From: Pasteurellaceae bacterium Pebbles2
GTDB lineage: Bacteria; Pseudomonadota; Gammaproteobacteria; Enterobacterales; Pasteurellaceae
Length of the DNA: 64,000 nucleotides
Direction of reading: 5' to 3'
Assembly: GCA_023101505.1 (NCBI GenBank)
Contig: LVZA01000001.1
Location: 310,001 to 374,000 of the forward strand
The notes beneath the pieces were generated by a model. The model was given only the letters and a program-made list of their open reading frames with translations, searched no databases and had not been told where the DNA came from. Made by a program: the position numbers and the translations under genes. Position 1 is the stretch's first letter; every line of letters begins with the position of its first letter. Positions 38,385-48,488 of the stretch are shown here, in pieces.

Positions 38385-39881
38385 TTAAAGATATTTTTGA
38401 ACCGTATTCCAGTTTACAAAATTCGGTGCATTGACTTTATCATAGCCATAAATATCTGGCAAGGTTTGCACCTGACCATTTTCAACCCAAGCGGTAACAT
38501 AGTATAAATATACTGGATTATCTGAACGCACTTGTGCTGATGTGGTTTTCTTGCTTGCTAACACATTTTGTTTTTTATCCATCGACCAGCCAGCTTCTTT
38601 TAATAATACACTTGCAAGTTCATCAGATTTTGCCACTCGAACACAACCAGAACTTAAAGCACGAGCTGATTTATTAAATAAGCCACGATTTGGCGTGTCG
38701 TGCAAATAAATTGCATCGGAACTTGGCATATTAAATTTGAAACGACCCAATGCGCTATCGTCGCCTGCTTTTTGGCGAATACGATAAGGGATATTTTTAG
38801 TATTTAAATATTGCGACCATTTCACGCTACGAGCATTGACTTTATTACCGCTGCCATCAAAAATTTCTAAACTCGCACGCTCCGCATAACCAGGATCTTT
38901 CGCTAATTTAGGTACGATATCTTTAGACAAAATTGTCGGTGGCACTGTCCAAGGCGGATTAACGACCACATTGCTTAATTTACTAAACATCACTGGCGTT
39001 CTGCGCTCGCTTTTCCCTACGATGACACGAGAGTTAAGCATCAATTTTCCATCACGATAATAATTTAATTGGTAGCTTGGGATATTCACAAAAATACCAT
39101 TATTAAAGTTAGGAATAATACGCAAACGCTGCGCATTAACGGCTAATTTATATATTTCCGCAGAGGATTTTTTCTTCCCAGCAGCAAGGTTAGCGGCCAC
39201 TTTATCAATGGTTTGACGGTATAAATTATTTGTTGCAGATAAATTATTCACAAAAGCTAAATTTTGGTTATTTTTCACCGCACTTAGCCAATTTTCAATA
39301 CGCTCATCCGACGGTTTAGAGGCTTTATAACCATTTGAAGAATATAACCAACTTTGTGCCGAAGAACTCACATTTTTAGCATAATACATATAATCTAAAA
39401 ATGCGTCTGTGAGTAAAATATCACGCTCTAAACCATCATTAGCTGCTCGACTGATAGCTTCTAAAGAGTTTGCAGAACGGCTTGAAATACCACTCGCAAC
39501 CATTGCTGCGTATTCACGCAAAAATTGTTTTTCTGCGGCTTTGTCGCTCCAAATTGGACTAAACTCTTGTTCTGCATAAATTTTAGCTACTGTAGATTTA
39601 AATTGTAGTGGTTGATCACCAAATAATTCAGTTAATTTTGCTTCCGCTTGTTGCTGTTTTTCTAGTGCTAGACGCTCTTCTTCAGCTTTACGCTCTGCCT
39701 CTAAACGAGCAGCCTCTGCGGCTTTTTCTTGCTCAATTTGTTGTGTCGCTAAATCAACATTAATACTCTCTTTTTCATTGCCATTAACATTAAAATAATT
39801 CGACACCGTACAGCTTGTACATAAGCCAGAAATTAGCACAACTAAGGGCGTAAATTTAAATCTTTGCGTTTTTGCTTTCAT
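38385..39881 (-). CDS. ycbB: L,D-transpeptidase YcbB/LdtD type
   Basis: This 498-residue envelope enzyme makes 3-3 crosslinks in peptidoglycan and can substitute for PBPs. It has an N-terminal export signal (about 1-25), a long Glu/Ala-rich coiled coil (about 45-85: EQEKAAEAARLEAERKAEEE), a scaffold domain and the YkuD catalytic domain (about 280-440) with HDTPNRGLFNK and the catalytic SSGCVRV. A Cys at the end of the signal (LCTSCTV) suggests a lipoprotein, although the lipobox is imperfect. At 498 residues it is shorter than E. coli LdtD (615) and has the added coiled coil. Confidence 0.92.
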   Translation of the reverse strand: MKAKTQRFKFTPLVVLISGLCTSCTVSNYFNVNGNEKESINVDLATQQIEQEKAAEAARLEAERKAEEERLALEKQQQAEAKLTELFGDQPLQFKSTVAKIYAEQEFSPIWSDKAAEKQFLREYAAMVASGISSRSANSLEAISRAANDGLERDILLTDAFLDYMYYAKNVSSSAQSWLYSSNGYKASKPSDERIENWLSAVKNNQNLAFVNNLSATNNLYRQTIDKVAANLAAGKKKSSAEIYKLAVNAQRLRIIPNFNNGIFVNIPSYQLNYYRDGKLMLNSRVIVGKSERRTPVMFSKLSNVVVNPPWTVPPTILSKDIVPKLAKDPGYAERASLEIFDGSGNKVNARSVKWSQYLNTKNIPYRIRQKAGDDSALGRFKFNMPSSDAIYLHDTPNRGLFNKSARALSSGCVRVAKSDELASVLLKEAGWSMDKKQNVLASKKTTSAQVRSDNPVYLYYVTAWVENGQVQTLPDIYGYDKVNAPNFVNWNTVQKYL

Positions 39882-39963
39882 TTCAAATCCTTAAAACATT
39901 ATAAATATAAACCGCACTTTTATCTCATATCCCTAATCGAGAGAGAAAAGTGAATAAATAAAA

Positions 39964-42048
39964 TTATTTTTTTGCACTACCTGCTTGAGCAGAATTTGCA
40001 TTGCTTTCCGTAGCTTTGATCGCATTTTGCGATATTTTGGCTAAATCGAATTTCATTAAATCAACCGCCATTTTTTCCGCTTCTTTTAAGAAGAAATCAG
40101 GTGCTTCATAATCTTTCGGCAAATCGTCAATATCTTTCAACGCTTTTTTACCTTCACGTTTAAAGCGTTCATTAATATCTTTCAAACGTCTTGCATTATC
40201 TTTATCATTTTCCGCTTTGCGTGTTTGATAATTTAGCGATAAGAATTTACGCTCACGACGCTCATCACGAATTTTTAGATCTTCATTTAAAGCAATAAAT
40301 TCAGGATCTTGCGCAATACGTTGCAAATGATTTTCACGCAAGGTTGAAACAGCTTCTCGTGCATTATCCGATTGAGAATAATCTGCCGCAGGGATTTTAT
40401 CCCAAGGAAGGGCATTATCTTCTTTTTCTTCACCCGTTTCTTTTGCATCAATAATTTCAGGGAAATTAATATCTGCTGCCACGCCTTTTAATTGCGTACT
40501 ACCGCCGTCGATACGGTAAAATTTTTGAATCGTATATTGAATAAAACCTAAAGGCTCTTGACTTAAATCATACACAAAATTAAGTGAACGACTTTGTTGT
40601 ACCGTGCCTTTACCGAAGGTGTTTTGTCCAATAATAATACCACGATTATAATCTTGCATTGCTGCAGAGAAAATCTCTGATGCCGATGCGCTATGGCGAT
40701 TGATCATCACCAATAATGGACCGCTATAAACTTCGGCATTATCAGGATCTTCGTGTACTCGAATACGATTAAACGGATCACGTACTTGAACAACCGGGCC
40801 ATCAGAAATAAATAAGCCACTTAATTCAACCGCTTCCGTTAATGCGCCACCACCATTTTCACGCAAATCAATGATTAATGATGTCGCTTTTTTCGTTTTC
40901 ATTTCAGCTAATAATTTGCGCACATCTGCGGTTAAGCCGATATAAAATGTTGGAATTTTAATCACTGCAACATTTTCACCGTTGACCTTGCTCACGGTTA
41001 ATTTCGCTGCACTATCTTCAATACGAACTTTATCTCGCACCAAGGTAATAATTTTATTTTTACCACCTTTTTCGGGCTCAATCTCTAAGCGTACTTTGCT
41101 ACCTTTTTTACCTTTGATCTTATCGACCACATCTTCCAAACGCCAGCCGACCACATCTTCAATCTCGCCTGTCGCTTGTCCGACACCAACAATTTTATCG
41201 CCAGCACGCAATTTCTTACTTAACGCTGCAGGCGCACCTGGCACTAAAGATTGAATAATGGTAACGTCATCTTCTTGACGTAAGGTTGCACCAATCCCCT
41301 CTAAAGATAAGTTCATACTTTCATTAAAGTTTTTTGCGGTACGAGGCGCTAAATAGCTCGTATGCGGATCAATTTCACGTGCAAAAGCATTTAAATAAAG
41401 TTGTGTAATATCATCAGCTTTGGTCTGTGTTAAACGACGAATAGACAAATTATAGCGTTTAGTTAAGGTTTTCTTAATTTCAGCCCAATTTTTGTCTTTT
41501 AATTTCAAATCGATAATGTCATTTTTAACACGTTGATTCCATAATTTATTCGCTTCTTCCGTTGTTTTTGCGAAAGGCGCTTTGGTACGATCAATTTCCA
41601 CTTGATCATCTGCAGTTAAATCAGGCTCTTTATCTAATAATGACAGCGCATATTCATAGCGTTCATAGCGACGTTTTGTCATCAAATCATACATTGCAAA
41701 AGCAATATCAAGTTTACCCTCATTTAGCTCATCATCTAATTTTGTTGCAAATTTTGCACGCAAATCATCAATATCAGACTGAATAAAGAGATTGTGGTTA
41801 TAGTCCAACAAATTCACATAACGGTCGAAAATTTTCTGTGAAAAAGTATCATCTAATTGAAATTTACGATAATGCGATTGCGTTAAACGAGTGGTTACTC
41901 GCTTGGTCGCAAGGGAATTTTCTTCTGTAGCTTGAGGAATGTTAATTTCACTTAATTTAATGCTTGGCACAACTGCATTCACTGACACTGAAAAAAGCGC
42001 GGTGGCAATTACGGTTGCAATATAATGTTTAGATCTGATTAACTTCAT
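39964..42048 (-). CDS. prc: tail-specific periplasmic protease Prc (Tsp)
   Basis: Prc processes penicillin-binding protein 3 and degrades MepS and tagged periplasmic proteins. The 694-residue protein has a signal peptide (about 1-25), an N-terminal helical domain, a PDZ domain (about 240-330, GIGATLRQED and AGDKIVGVG) and the S41 catalytic core with the Ser of HSASASEIF and the Lys of GKGTVQ. The C-terminal DUF3340 region completes the full-length form. It follows proQ by 103 bp, the same order as in E. coli. Confidence 0.96.
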   Translation of the reverse strand: MKLIRSKHYIATVIATALFSVSVNAVVPSIKLSEINIPQATEENSLATKRVTTRLTQSHYRKFQLDDTFSQKIFDRYVNLLDYNHNLFIQSDIDDLRAKFATKLDDELNEGKLDIAFAMYDLMTKRRYERYEYALSLLDKEPDLTADDQVEIDRTKAPFAKTTEEANKLWNQRVKNDIIDLKLKDKNWAEIKKTLTKRYNLSIRRLTQTKADDITQLYLNAFAREIDPHTSYLAPRTAKNFNESMNLSLEGIGATLRQEDDVTIIQSLVPGAPAALSKKLRAGDKIVGVGQATGEIEDVVGWRLEDVVDKIKGKKGSKVRLEIEPEKGGKNKIITLVRDKVRIEDSAAKLTVSKVNGENVAVIKIPTFYIGLTADVRKLLAEMKTKKATSLIIDLRENGGGALTEAVELSGLFISDGPVVQVRDPFNRIRVHEDPDNAEVYSGPLLVMINRHSASASEIFSAAMQDYNRGIIIGQNTFGKGTVQQSRSLNFVYDLSQEPLGFIQYTIQKFYRIDGGSTQLKGVAADINFPEIIDAKETGEEKEDNALPWDKIPAADYSQSDNAREAVSTLRENHLQRIAQDPEFIALNEDLKIRDERRERKFLSLNYQTRKAENDKDNARRLKDINERFKREGKKALKDIDDLPKDYEAPDFFLKEAEKMAVDLMKFDLAKISQNAIKATESNANSAQAGSAKK

Positions 42049-42119
42049 TTAAACTTTCCTAATAAAGAAAAAACATCGTCTAGGTTTCCCCTATTTATTG
42101 GGTTCGCCTATCAGATGTA

Positions 42120-42143
42120 TAAATGCCGTACGAAACGGCATTA
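42120..42143 (-). terminator. hairpin between proQ and prc
   Basis: AATGCCGT and ACGGCATT form an 8-bp stem 9 bp beyond the proQ stop. On the minus strand only TTTATAC follows, so termination may be partial and prc may be read through. Confidence 0.5.
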
Positions 42144-42151
42144 TAAAATCA

Positions 42152-42874
42152 CTATGCAAATAAACGATCTGCAGTTACGTTCATCACTAAGCCGTTAGCT
42201 AATTGAACACGAGCCACATCTTTTGCAATGTCTAACACTTGCGCTCGGCTTGCGTTATCGCCTACTTTCACTTTAACTTGATGACCAACTTTCAAGCTCG
42301 CAAAATCAACCGCCACTAATTCACTAGCCGCAGGTTTATTTTTAGGTGCATTTGTTGGCTTTTTAGTAAATTTAGGATTTGCTTTATTTTGTGGCTTACG
42401 AGCAACTCGTTTTTTAGTATTTTCTTTTGCAGCTGCTTTTTCTGCAGCACGTTTTTCCGCTAAAACCGCTTTTGCCGCAGCAAGTTGTTGTTGAGCGTGA
42501 TCAACGTGTTCTTGTTCTAATACGCCAGCCGCATTACCTTGTAAATCCACACGTTCAGCACCTAAACGGCAACCGTGCAAATAACGCCAGTTAGACGTGT
42601 ATTGGCGTAAAGCGTGGCGTAATTGAGTTTTGCTCACATTTTCATCATCAGCTAATGCTTCCGCTAAATCTTGGAATAAACCAATTTTTAATGGTTTAGC
42701 TTCGCCCTCAACACAAAAACAAAGGGGGAATTTTTTAGCTAAATAAGCGATGACTTCTTTATTTGACCATTTCTTTTGCGCATCATTCCCTTGCGCTTCA
42801 GAAGTTTGTTGTTCTTCATTAACATCAAGCTGACTTTCAGCTTGTTGCGAGTTTTCTGTTTGTTGTTTAGTCAT
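42152..42874 (-). CDS. proQ: RNA chaperone ProQ
   Basis: ProQ is a FinO-domain global RNA-binding protein that stabilises small RNAs and mRNA 3' ends. The 240-residue protein has an acidic, Gln-rich N-terminus, the FinO domain (about 35-150: [44 protein letters not shown]), a basic Lys/Ala-rich linker and a C-terminal SH3-like Tudor domain (about 190-240: [17 protein letters not shown]). ATG 42874 is chosen; the in-frame extension to 42988 is Cys-rich and unlike the family. It is divergent from lysC. Confidence 0.95.
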   Translation of the reverse strand: MTKQQTENSQQAESQLDVNEEQQTSEAQGNDAQKKWSNKEVIAYLAKKFPLCFCVEGEAKPLKIGLFQDLAEALADDENVSKTQLRHALRQYTSNWRYLHGCRLGAERVDLQGNAAGVLEQEHVDHAQQQLAAAKAVLAEKRAAEKAAAKENTKKRVARKPQNKANPKFTKKPTNAPKNKPAASELVAVDFASLKVGHQVKVKVGDNASRAQVLDIAKDVARVQLANGLVMNVTADRLFA

Positions 42875-43066
42875 ATTTGATAAAATCTTGAAATAAAAAA
42901 TCTGTTTTATTTTACCGCACTTTGTCAAATTTGCGCAATCATTTATGGATAAAATTTCAGTGAGCGCAGAATTCCCACTTTTCATCAATAATTTATATTG
43001 ACAATTTTTGACGAAACCGCTATTTCTATACCGTTAATTTTTATCTTAATTTCTTGGAGAATTTTT

Positions 43067-44419
43067 ATGTCGCATTTATCAGTAGCAAAATTTGGCGGCA
43101 CGAGTGTTGCAAACCATTCTGCAATGACCGCCTGTGCAAAAATCGTGATTGCCGATCCGAATACTCGAGTAGTGGTGTTATCTGCATCAGCAGGCGTAAC
43201 CAACTTATTAGTTGCATTGGCAAATGGCGTGGACAGTGCACAGCGTGAAAAACTCACCGCTGAAATCCGCCAAATTCAAGAGAATATTTTAGTTGAATTA
43301 AAAGATGATTCTTTTGTGCGCCCTGAAATTGAACGTTTATTACACAACATCGACTCTTTAGCTGAAGCCGCAAGTTTAGCCACATCAACCGCCTTAACTG
43401 ATGAATTAATTAGCCACGGTGAAATGATGTCAACCCGCATTTTCGTGGAAGTATTGCGTGAATTAAATGCTCAATCTACTTGGGTTGACGTGCGCTCTGT
43501 GGTCGCAACCAATAGCCATTTCGGCAAAGCTGCACCTAATGATGAACAAACACAAAAAAATAGCGACAATATTTTAAAACCATTAATTGATCGTGGTGAA
43601 TTAGTCATCACCCAAGGTTTTATCGGACGTGATGCCAACGGCAAAACCACCACTTTAGGCCGTGGCGGTTCAGACTACTCTGCCGCACTTATCGCTGAAG
43701 TGTTAAATGCCAAAGATGTGTTAATTTGGACGGACGTAGCAGGTATCTACACTACCGACCCACGCATTGTACCAAATGCACAACGCATCGACACTATGAG
43801 CTTCGCCGAAGCCGCTGAAATGGCAACCTTTGGCGCAAAAGTGCTTCACCCAGCCACCTTATTACCAGCGGTGCGTAGCAATATTCCAGTTTATGTAGGC
43901 TCAAGCAAAGCGCCACAAGATGGCGGCACGTGGGTTACTCGTGATCCACAACCTCGCCCAACATTCCGTGCGATTGCCTTACGCCGTGATCAAACCTTAT
44001 TAACGTTATCTAGCTTAAATATGTTGCACGCACAAGGCTTTTTAGCCAATGTGTTCACCATTTTAGCGAAACACAAAATTTCAGTCGATACGATCACAAC
44101 ATCAGAAGTGAGCATTGCCCTAACCTTAGATAAAACAGGTTCAGCTTCTTCTGGCGCAGATTTACTTTCTAATGAATTATTAACTGAATTAAGCGAAGTC
44201 TGTACGGTAAAAGTAGATACAGGCTTATCTCTCGTGGCATTAATCGGTAATGATTTACACCTTTCTGCAGGCACGGCAAGACGTGTTTTCGGCGCATTAG
44301 AAGATTTTAGCCTGCGTATGATCAGCTATGGCGCAAGTACCAACAACGTTTGCACCTTAGTACAAAGTGCGCAAGCCGACGATATTGTTCGAGCATTACA
44401 CAAAGAATTGTTTGAATAA
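43067..44419 (+). CDS. lysC: lysine-sensitive aspartokinase III
   Basis: LysC phosphorylates aspartate, the entry to lysine, threonine and methionine synthesis and, through diaminopimelate, to peptidoglycan. The 450-residue monofunctional enzyme has the kinase domain (VAKFGGTSVANH, VVLSASAGVTN, TLGRGGSDYSAALIAE, WTDVAGIYTTDPRIV) and two C-terminal ACT domains (about 310-450). ATG 43067 follows TTGGAGA and gives the usual N-terminus; an upstream in-frame start at 42998 is unlikely. No lysine riboswitch can fit in the 192-bp gap to proQ, so control differs from enterics. TTGACA at 42998-43003 may be its -35 box. Confidence 0.96.
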   Translation: MSHLSVAKFGGTSVANHSAMTACAKIVIADPNTRVVVLSASAGVTNLLVALANGVDSAQREKLTAEIRQIQENILVELKDDSFVRPEIERLLHNIDSLAEAASLATSTALTDELISHGEMMSTRIFVEVLRELNAQSTWVDVRSVVATNSHFGKAAPNDEQTQKNSDNILKPLIDRGELVITQGFIGRDANGKTTTLGRGGSDYSAALIAEVLNAKDVLIWTDVAGIYTTDPRIVPNAQRIDTMSFAEAAEMATFGAKVLHPATLLPAVRSNIPVYVGSSKAPQDGGTWVTRDPQPRPTFRAIALRRDQTLLTLSSLNMLHAQGFLANVFTILAKHKISVDTITTSEVSIALTLDKTGSASSGADLLSNELLTELSEVCTVKVDTGLSLVALIGNDLHLSAGTARRVFGALEDFSLRMISYGASTNNVCTLVQSAQADDIVRALHKELFE

Positions 44420-44432
44420 ACGTTAATCCATA

Positions 44433-44476
44433 AAAAAGTGCGGTGCAAAATAATGAAATTTTACACCGCACTTTTT
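44433..44476. terminator. inverted uptake-signal terminator between lysC and the DASS transporter
   Basis: AAAAAGTGCGGTG (44433-44445) pairs with CACCGCACTTTTT (44464-44476), giving a 13-bp stem that works for both converging genes. Confidence 0.9.
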
Positions 44477-44497
44477 GTTATTTAAGCGACTAGCAAA

Positions 44498-45964
44498 TTA
44501 CCACCAGCCTAATAATTTCAACCACACTCCACCTAATCCAAACCAAATCAGCAAAGAGAAAATTGATACAATAAAGCTCACACTCCACCATTGTCCTGTG
44601 GAATTATAGCCTGAACCAAACAATGCAGGTCCTGGACCGCCAGCGTATTGAGTTAAGCTCATTGATAAGGTTGATGTATAACCTAAACCGATGGCAGCAA
44701 TCATTGGTGGTGTGCCAACGGCAATAGCGGCGGCTAAGAATGCAAGATACATTGCAGAAATATGCGCCATTGCTGAAGCGAAGAAATAGCGAGTGTAGAA
44801 ATAAACTAGCACTAAAATCGAGAATGCCACAGGCCAGCTAAAACCACCGATTGATGATGAAATATGCTGCGAAACCCACGCAATCGCACCGTATTTATTT
44901 AAGGCTGTCGCCATCATTACTAACACGGCAAACCAAAACATTGTGTCCCAAGCGGTGGTTTCTGACACGATATTTTTCCACGTCATAATGTTAGACAATA
45001 ATAAAATGGCTAAGCCAATAAAGGCTGAAACGGTTGCAGAAATGTGGAAAACTAAATCACCTACTGTCCAAAGGAAAAGCAATAACACAAAATCAAGTGC
45101 TAACACCCATTCTGCCTTGCTCATTTTCCCCATTCGTTTTAATTCTTCACGTGCCATTTCTGCCATTTTTGGCGTTTTCTTAAGTTCAGGCGGATAAATT
45201 AAATAAACCAAATAAGGTAAAATAATCAGGCTTGCGATGCCCGGCACTATTGCACCTAAAAACCACGTTGTCCAAGTAATTTGCACGCCTTGGCTTGCGG
45301 CTAATTCTGCAATTAACGGGTTGCCTGCCATTGCAGTTAAGAACATTGTGCAAGCAATGGTGTCAATTTGCGAAACCACAATCGCTAAAAATGCACCTGC
45401 ACGGCGAGCGGTTGGACCAGGTTTTGACTCATAAGCGTCCGCAATCGATTGCATAATTGGGTACATAATACCGCCCCCACGTGCTGAAGCTGAGGGAATA
45501 CCTGGTGCGATGATTAAATCTGCAATGGCGATACCGTAAGCCACGCCCATCATTCGGTTACCCAGTTTGGCAACGAAAAATAGGGCAATACGTTTACCTA
45601 AACCTGTTTTGATTACCGCTCGAGAAAGGAACATTGCGATCCCGATTAACCAAATCGTGCCATTGGCAAAGCCCGATAACATTGCGACGTCATCTTTGCC
45701 TGCTTTAATTGGGGTTAAACCTGTTAAGCCACTAATCACCAATGCGATTAATGTCGCTGCGCCCATTGGCATTGCTTTAGCAATAATCGCCACAATAGTC
45801 GCCACAAAAAGTGCTAACATATTCCACGCACGAACGCTTAACCCCTCAGGCGTTGGAATCGCCCAAATCACTAAGCCAACAAATACGGCGATGAATAATC
45901 CCTTAGGATTAAATCCAAATTTCACCTCAACTGAAGAAGGTGGAGAGGAAACATTTTCAGCCAT
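44498..45964 (-). CDS. DASS (SLC13-type) anion:Na+ symporter
   Basis: This 488-residue inner-membrane protein of the divalent anion:Na+ symporter family has about 12 hydrophobic segments. The family's motifs are visible: an early IALVISGLTGLTPIKAG segment and a C-terminal ALFGSGYNSTGQWW. Relatives carry citrate, tartrate, succinate or oxoglutarate; the exact substrate cannot be told. ATG 45964 is chosen because GGAG stands 9 bp before it; a TTG frame starts 15 bp earlier. It is a single gene, convergent with lysC. Confidence 0.88.
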   Translation of the reverse strand: MAENVSSPPSSVEVKFGFNPKGLFIAVFVGLVIWAIPTPEGLSVRAWNMLALFVATIVAIIAKAMPMGAATLIALVISGLTGLTPIKAGKDDVAMLSGFANGTIWLIGIAMFLSRAVIKTGLGKRIALFFVAKLGNRMMGVAYGIAIADLIIAPGIPSASARGGGIMYPIMQSIADAYESKPGPTARRAGAFLAIVVSQIDTIACTMFLTAMAGNPLIAELAASQGVQITWTTWFLGAIVPGIASLIILPYLVYLIYPPELKKTPKMAEMAREELKRMGKMSKAEWVLALDFVLLLFLWTVGDLVFHISATVSAFIGLAILLLSNIMTWKNIVSETTAWDTMFWFAVLVMMATALNKYGAIAWVSQHISSSIGGFSWPVAFSILVLVYFYTRYFFASAMAHISAMYLAFLAAAIAVGTPPMIAAIGLGYTSTLSMSLTQYAGGPGPALFGSGYNSTGQWWSVSFIVSIFSLLIWFGLGGVWLKLLGWW

Positions 45965-45995
45965 TATATTTTGCTCCAAAAGTTAAATGAATACA

Positions 45996-46036
45996 TAAAA
46001 AATGAGGTATCACTTCTATTCAAGTGATACCCCATT
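45996..46036 (-). terminator. terminator of rnhA
   Basis: GGTATCACTT (46006-46015) pairs with AAGTGATACC (46022-46031), and the minus strand continues with TCATTTTTTATG. It lies about 40 bp beyond the rnhA stop. Confidence 0.85.
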
Positions 46037-46073
46037 ATATGTAGCTGACACGTTTTTGCAATAACAATTCCCA

Positions 46074-46550
46074 TCAACTTTGACTTAAATCAGGTAAATA
46101 GCCCTCATCTTGCAATGTCGGGTTTTCTGCCCCTGATTTCGCCAACTGATCACAAATTTCATTTTCACGATGCCCAGCGTGTCCTTTAACCCAACGCCAA
46201 TCAATTTGATGAGTTTGAATCGCTTGGTCAAGCAAAATCCACAAATCTTGATTTTTCACTGGCTTACCTGTGCTGGCTTTCCATTGGTTCTTTTTCCATT
46301 TAAAAATCCATTCGGTGATACCTTTGCGCATATATTGGCTATCACTGGAAATGATCACCTTACACGGCTCTTTCAAACTATTTAAAGCCTCGATCACCGC
46401 TAATAATTCCATTCGGTTATTGGTGGTTTGAAAATAGCCTTTTGACAGCTGTTTTTCGTGCTGTTTATAGCGTAATAAGATGCCGATGCCACCAGCCCCT
46501 GGGTTGCCTAAGCAAGAACCATCAGTAAAAATCTCAATTTGTTTTTGCAT
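46074..46550 (-). CDS. rnhA: ribonuclease HI
   Basis: RNase HI removes RNA from RNA:DNA hybrids such as R-loops and primers. The 158-residue protein has the catalytic residues in [11 protein letters not shown] (Asp), [12 protein letters not shown] (Glu), SDSQY (Asp) and [15 protein letters not shown] (His and Asp), plus the basic handle [20 protein letters not shown] 46550 is chosen; the open frame extends upstream to 46769 but would cross the dnaQ promoter and start. It is divergent from dnaQ with 66 bp between, as in enterics. Confidence 0.97.
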   Translation of the reverse strand: MQKQIEIFTDGSCLGNPGAGGIGILLRYKQHEKQLSKGYFQTTNNRMELLAVIEALNSLKEPCKVIISSDSQYMRKGITEWIFKWKKNQWKASTGKPVKNQDLWILLDQAIQTHQIDWRWVKGHAGHRENEICDQLAKSGAENPTLQDEGYLPDLSQS

Positions 46551-46616
46551 AATTCTGTTACAATAAGTCAAAACTGCGGTGGATAATACCTTAATTTTAC
46601 TCAAAGATATAGAAAT

Positions 46617-47402
46617 ATGAAGCAGAATATTGATACTAATCGCCAAATTGTGCTGGATACCGAAACCACAGGTATGAACCAATTTGGCGCACATTATGAA
46701 GGGCATTGCATTATTGAAATTGGTGCGGTAGAAATGATCAATCGTCGTTACACTGGGCGAAAATTGCATTTATACATTAAGCCCGATCGCCCTGTAGACC
46801 CCGAAGCAATTCGAGTTCACGGCATTACCGATGAAATGTTAGCGGACAAACCAGATTTTACTCAAGTAGCTCAAGAATTTATCGACTTTATTCGTGGTGC
46901 AGAATTGCTGATTCACAATGCGCCCTTCGACGTGGGCTTTATGGATTATGAATTCCGCAAGCATAATGTGAATGTGCAAACCGCCGATATTTGCCAAGTA
47001 ACCGACACCTTGCAAATGGCACGTCAGCAATACCCTGGCAAACGTAATAGTTTAGATGCCTTATGCGACCGTTTGAATATTGATAACAGCAAACGAACCC
47101 TGCACGGGGCGTTACTCGATGCGGAGATTTTAGGTGATGTTTACCTAGCAATGACAGGTGGACAAACCAACTTGTTCGATGAAGTGGAAAATCATCAATC
47201 TCAACAAGGGGTTGAGCAAACTTTCGTAAAAAGTGCGGTGCAATTTTCGCACGATTTACCGATTTTAGAACCGAGCGAAGAAGAAACTCAAGCTCATCAG
47301 GATTACATTCAGCTCATCAATAAAAAAAGCAAAGATAATTGCCTGTGGCTAAAACGGCTCAATCCTGAATTATCGGCAGAACAGAATGAAACCGTGCATT
47401 AA
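46617..47402 (+). CDS. dnaQ: DNA polymerase III epsilon subunit (proofreading exonuclease)
   Basis: DnaQ is the 3'-5' proofreading subunit of the replicase. The 261-residue protein has DEDDh exonuclease motifs: Exo[10 protein letters not shown] (about 12-20), Exo[15 protein letters not shown] (about 100-112) and ExoIIIe [10 protein letters not shown] (about 163-172). A linker and C-terminal tail that binds the alpha subunit follow. An uptake signal lies in the linker region at about 47231. Two tRNA-Asp genes follow 77 bp downstream. Confidence 0.97.
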   Translation: MKQNIDTNRQIVLDTETTGMNQFGAHYEGHCIIEIGAVEMINRRYTGRKLHLYIKPDRPVDPEAIRVHGITDEMLADKPDFTQVAQEFIDFIRGAELLIHNAPFDVGFMDYEFRKHNVNVQTADICQVTDTLQMARQQYPGKRNSLDALCDRLNIDNSKRTLHGALLDAEILGDVYLAMTGGQTNLFDEVENHQSQQGVEQTFVKSAVQFSHDLPILEPSEEETQAHQDYIQLINKKSKDNCLWLKRLNPELSAEQNETVH

Positions 47403-47435
47403 TTAAGCAAGCGAACCAAAGATCTAAAAAAAGAG

Positions 47436-47464
47436 TTGACGATAACCTTATTCACTATTATTAT
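47436..47464 (+). promoter_or_regulatory. promoter of the tRNA-Asp pair
   Basis: TTGACG (47436-47441), a 17-bp spacer and TATTAT (47459-47464) form a strong promoter 15 bp before the first tRNA. Confidence 0.85.
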
Positions 47465-47479
47465 GCGTTTCACCAGTGC

Positions 47480-47556
47480 GGAGTGGTAGTTCAGCTGGTT
47501 AGAATACCTGCCTGTCACGCAGGGGGTCGCGGGTTCGAGTCCCGTCCATTCCGCCA
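47480..47556 (+). tRNA. tRNA-Asp (GTC), copy 1
   Basis: The gene is 77 nt with an encoded CCA. Acceptor GGAGTGG pairs with CCATTCC, and the anticodon loop CTGTCAC gives GTC. It closely resembles E. coli tRNA-Asp. Confidence 0.97.
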
Positions 47557-47583
47557 ATTATTTATAGAAAACAAAAACACTAC

Positions 47584-47660
47584 GGAGTGGTAGTTCAGCT
47601 GGTTAGAATACCTGCCTGTCACGCAGGGGGTCGCGGGTTCGAGTCCCGTCCATTCCGCCA
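47584..47660 (+). tRNA. tRNA-Asp (GTC), copy 2
   Basis: The sequence is identical over all 77 nt to copy 1, with 27 bp between the two. The pair is evidently a tandem duplication transcribed together. Confidence 0.97.
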
Positions 47661-47666
47661 AATTTT

Positions 47667-47695
47667 AAGCACCTAGTTTTAGGTGCTTTTTTATT
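47667..47695 (+). terminator. terminator of the tRNA-Asp pair
   Basis: AGCACCTA-gttt-TAGGTGCT is followed by TTTTTATTATT. It lies 7 bp after the second CCA. Confidence 0.93.
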
Positions 47696-47738
47696 ATTTC
47701 TAATCTTTCTTTAAGCTCTACTCACAAACAATAAGTAA

Positions 47739-47771
47739 TAAAAAAGGATTAAAAACTAATGTTTTTAACCC
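47739..47771 (-). terminator. terminator of the NlpC/P60 lipoprotein gene
   Basis: On the minus strand GGTTAAAAAC and GTTTTTAATCC form a 10-bp stem with a four-base loop, followed by TTTTTTATTAC. It lies about 22 bp past the stop at 47793. Confidence 0.8.
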
Positions 47772-47792
47772 TTAATCTCTGCGATTTATTTT

Positions 47793-48332
47793 TTATAAAA
47801 CTCGGCGTGATTGAGTGTAATTTCTTGCCCAATAGTTTTCGCTTAACGAGCTGATAGTAACACCTTGACTTGTACTTGCGTGCATAAACTGACCATTGCC
47901 GATATATACGCCGACGTGTCGGTTTCCACGGAAGAAAACTAAATCGCCTTTTTGTAAATCTTGTTTGTTAATGCGTTTACCGACAGAACGTTGCTCTGAC
48001 GTTGAACGTGGTAAGTCGATGCCGAATGCGCTAGAAAAAGTTTCTTGCATAAAAGCGGAGCAATCAATACCACGACGGGTTGTGCCACCTAAACGATAAC
48101 GTGTGCCAGCCCATAAATTATAAACGTCGGTTAATTTTTTATATTGTGCGGAAGAATGAGGTAAATCTGAGATTTGCGCATTTGGCTTGTTGGTTTTTAA
48201 ACCACCGATAAATGAGGTTAATTGCGCATCATCTTTTTCCGAAAGGGTGTCAGCTTGTTGCCTAGGCGCATTTGAACAGGCTGCTAATAACAATACGCCT
48301 GCAATCACTAAAATCTTCTTTAACATAATCAT
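47793..48332 (-). CDS. NlpC/P60 family lipoprotein (MepS/Spr-like endopeptidase)
   Basis: This is a 179-residue predicted murein DD-endopeptidase. The lipoprotein signal (MLKKILVIAGVLLLAAC, lipobox LAAC) is followed by a short linker and the NlpC/P60 domain with catalytic Cys in GIDCSAFMQ, His in RHVGVYIGNGQ and a third His in FMHAS. Two Met codons two residues apart (48332 and 48326) are both possible starts; the frame open up to 48401 is less likely. In E. coli MepS is degraded by Prc, and prc is present in this window. Confidence 0.88.
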   Translation of the reverse strand: MIMLKKILVIAGVLLLAACSNAPRQQADTLSEKDDAQLTSFIGGLKTNKPNAQISDLPHSSAQYKKLTDVYNLWAGTRYRLGGTTRRGIDCSAFMQETFSSAFGIDLPRSTSEQRSVGKRINKQDLQKGDLVFFRGNRHVGVYIGNGQFMHASTSQGVTISSLSENYWARNYTQSRRVL

Positions 48333-48488
48333 ACTTTTACTTAAAAAATTCTGTTGGGTTATTCTACCTGACTTCGACAACAAGATCTCGTTTTCATTCA
48401 ATATTTATGCAAAATTTGTGATAAAAATCTCATTTTTATTCAAATATTCGCTTTAATCCGAAAAAAATTGAAATTTTATGCAAAAAAA

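Noticed and set aside
42875-43066. A lysine riboswitch before lysC.
   Set aside because: The 192-bp gap also has to hold the proQ promoter, and none of the expected conserved helices is seen.
47480-47660. The 77-bp direct repeat as an attachment site or CRISPR-like array.
   Set aside because: Both units are complete tRNA-Asp genes with a shared promoter and terminator; no integrase or phage DNA adjoins them.
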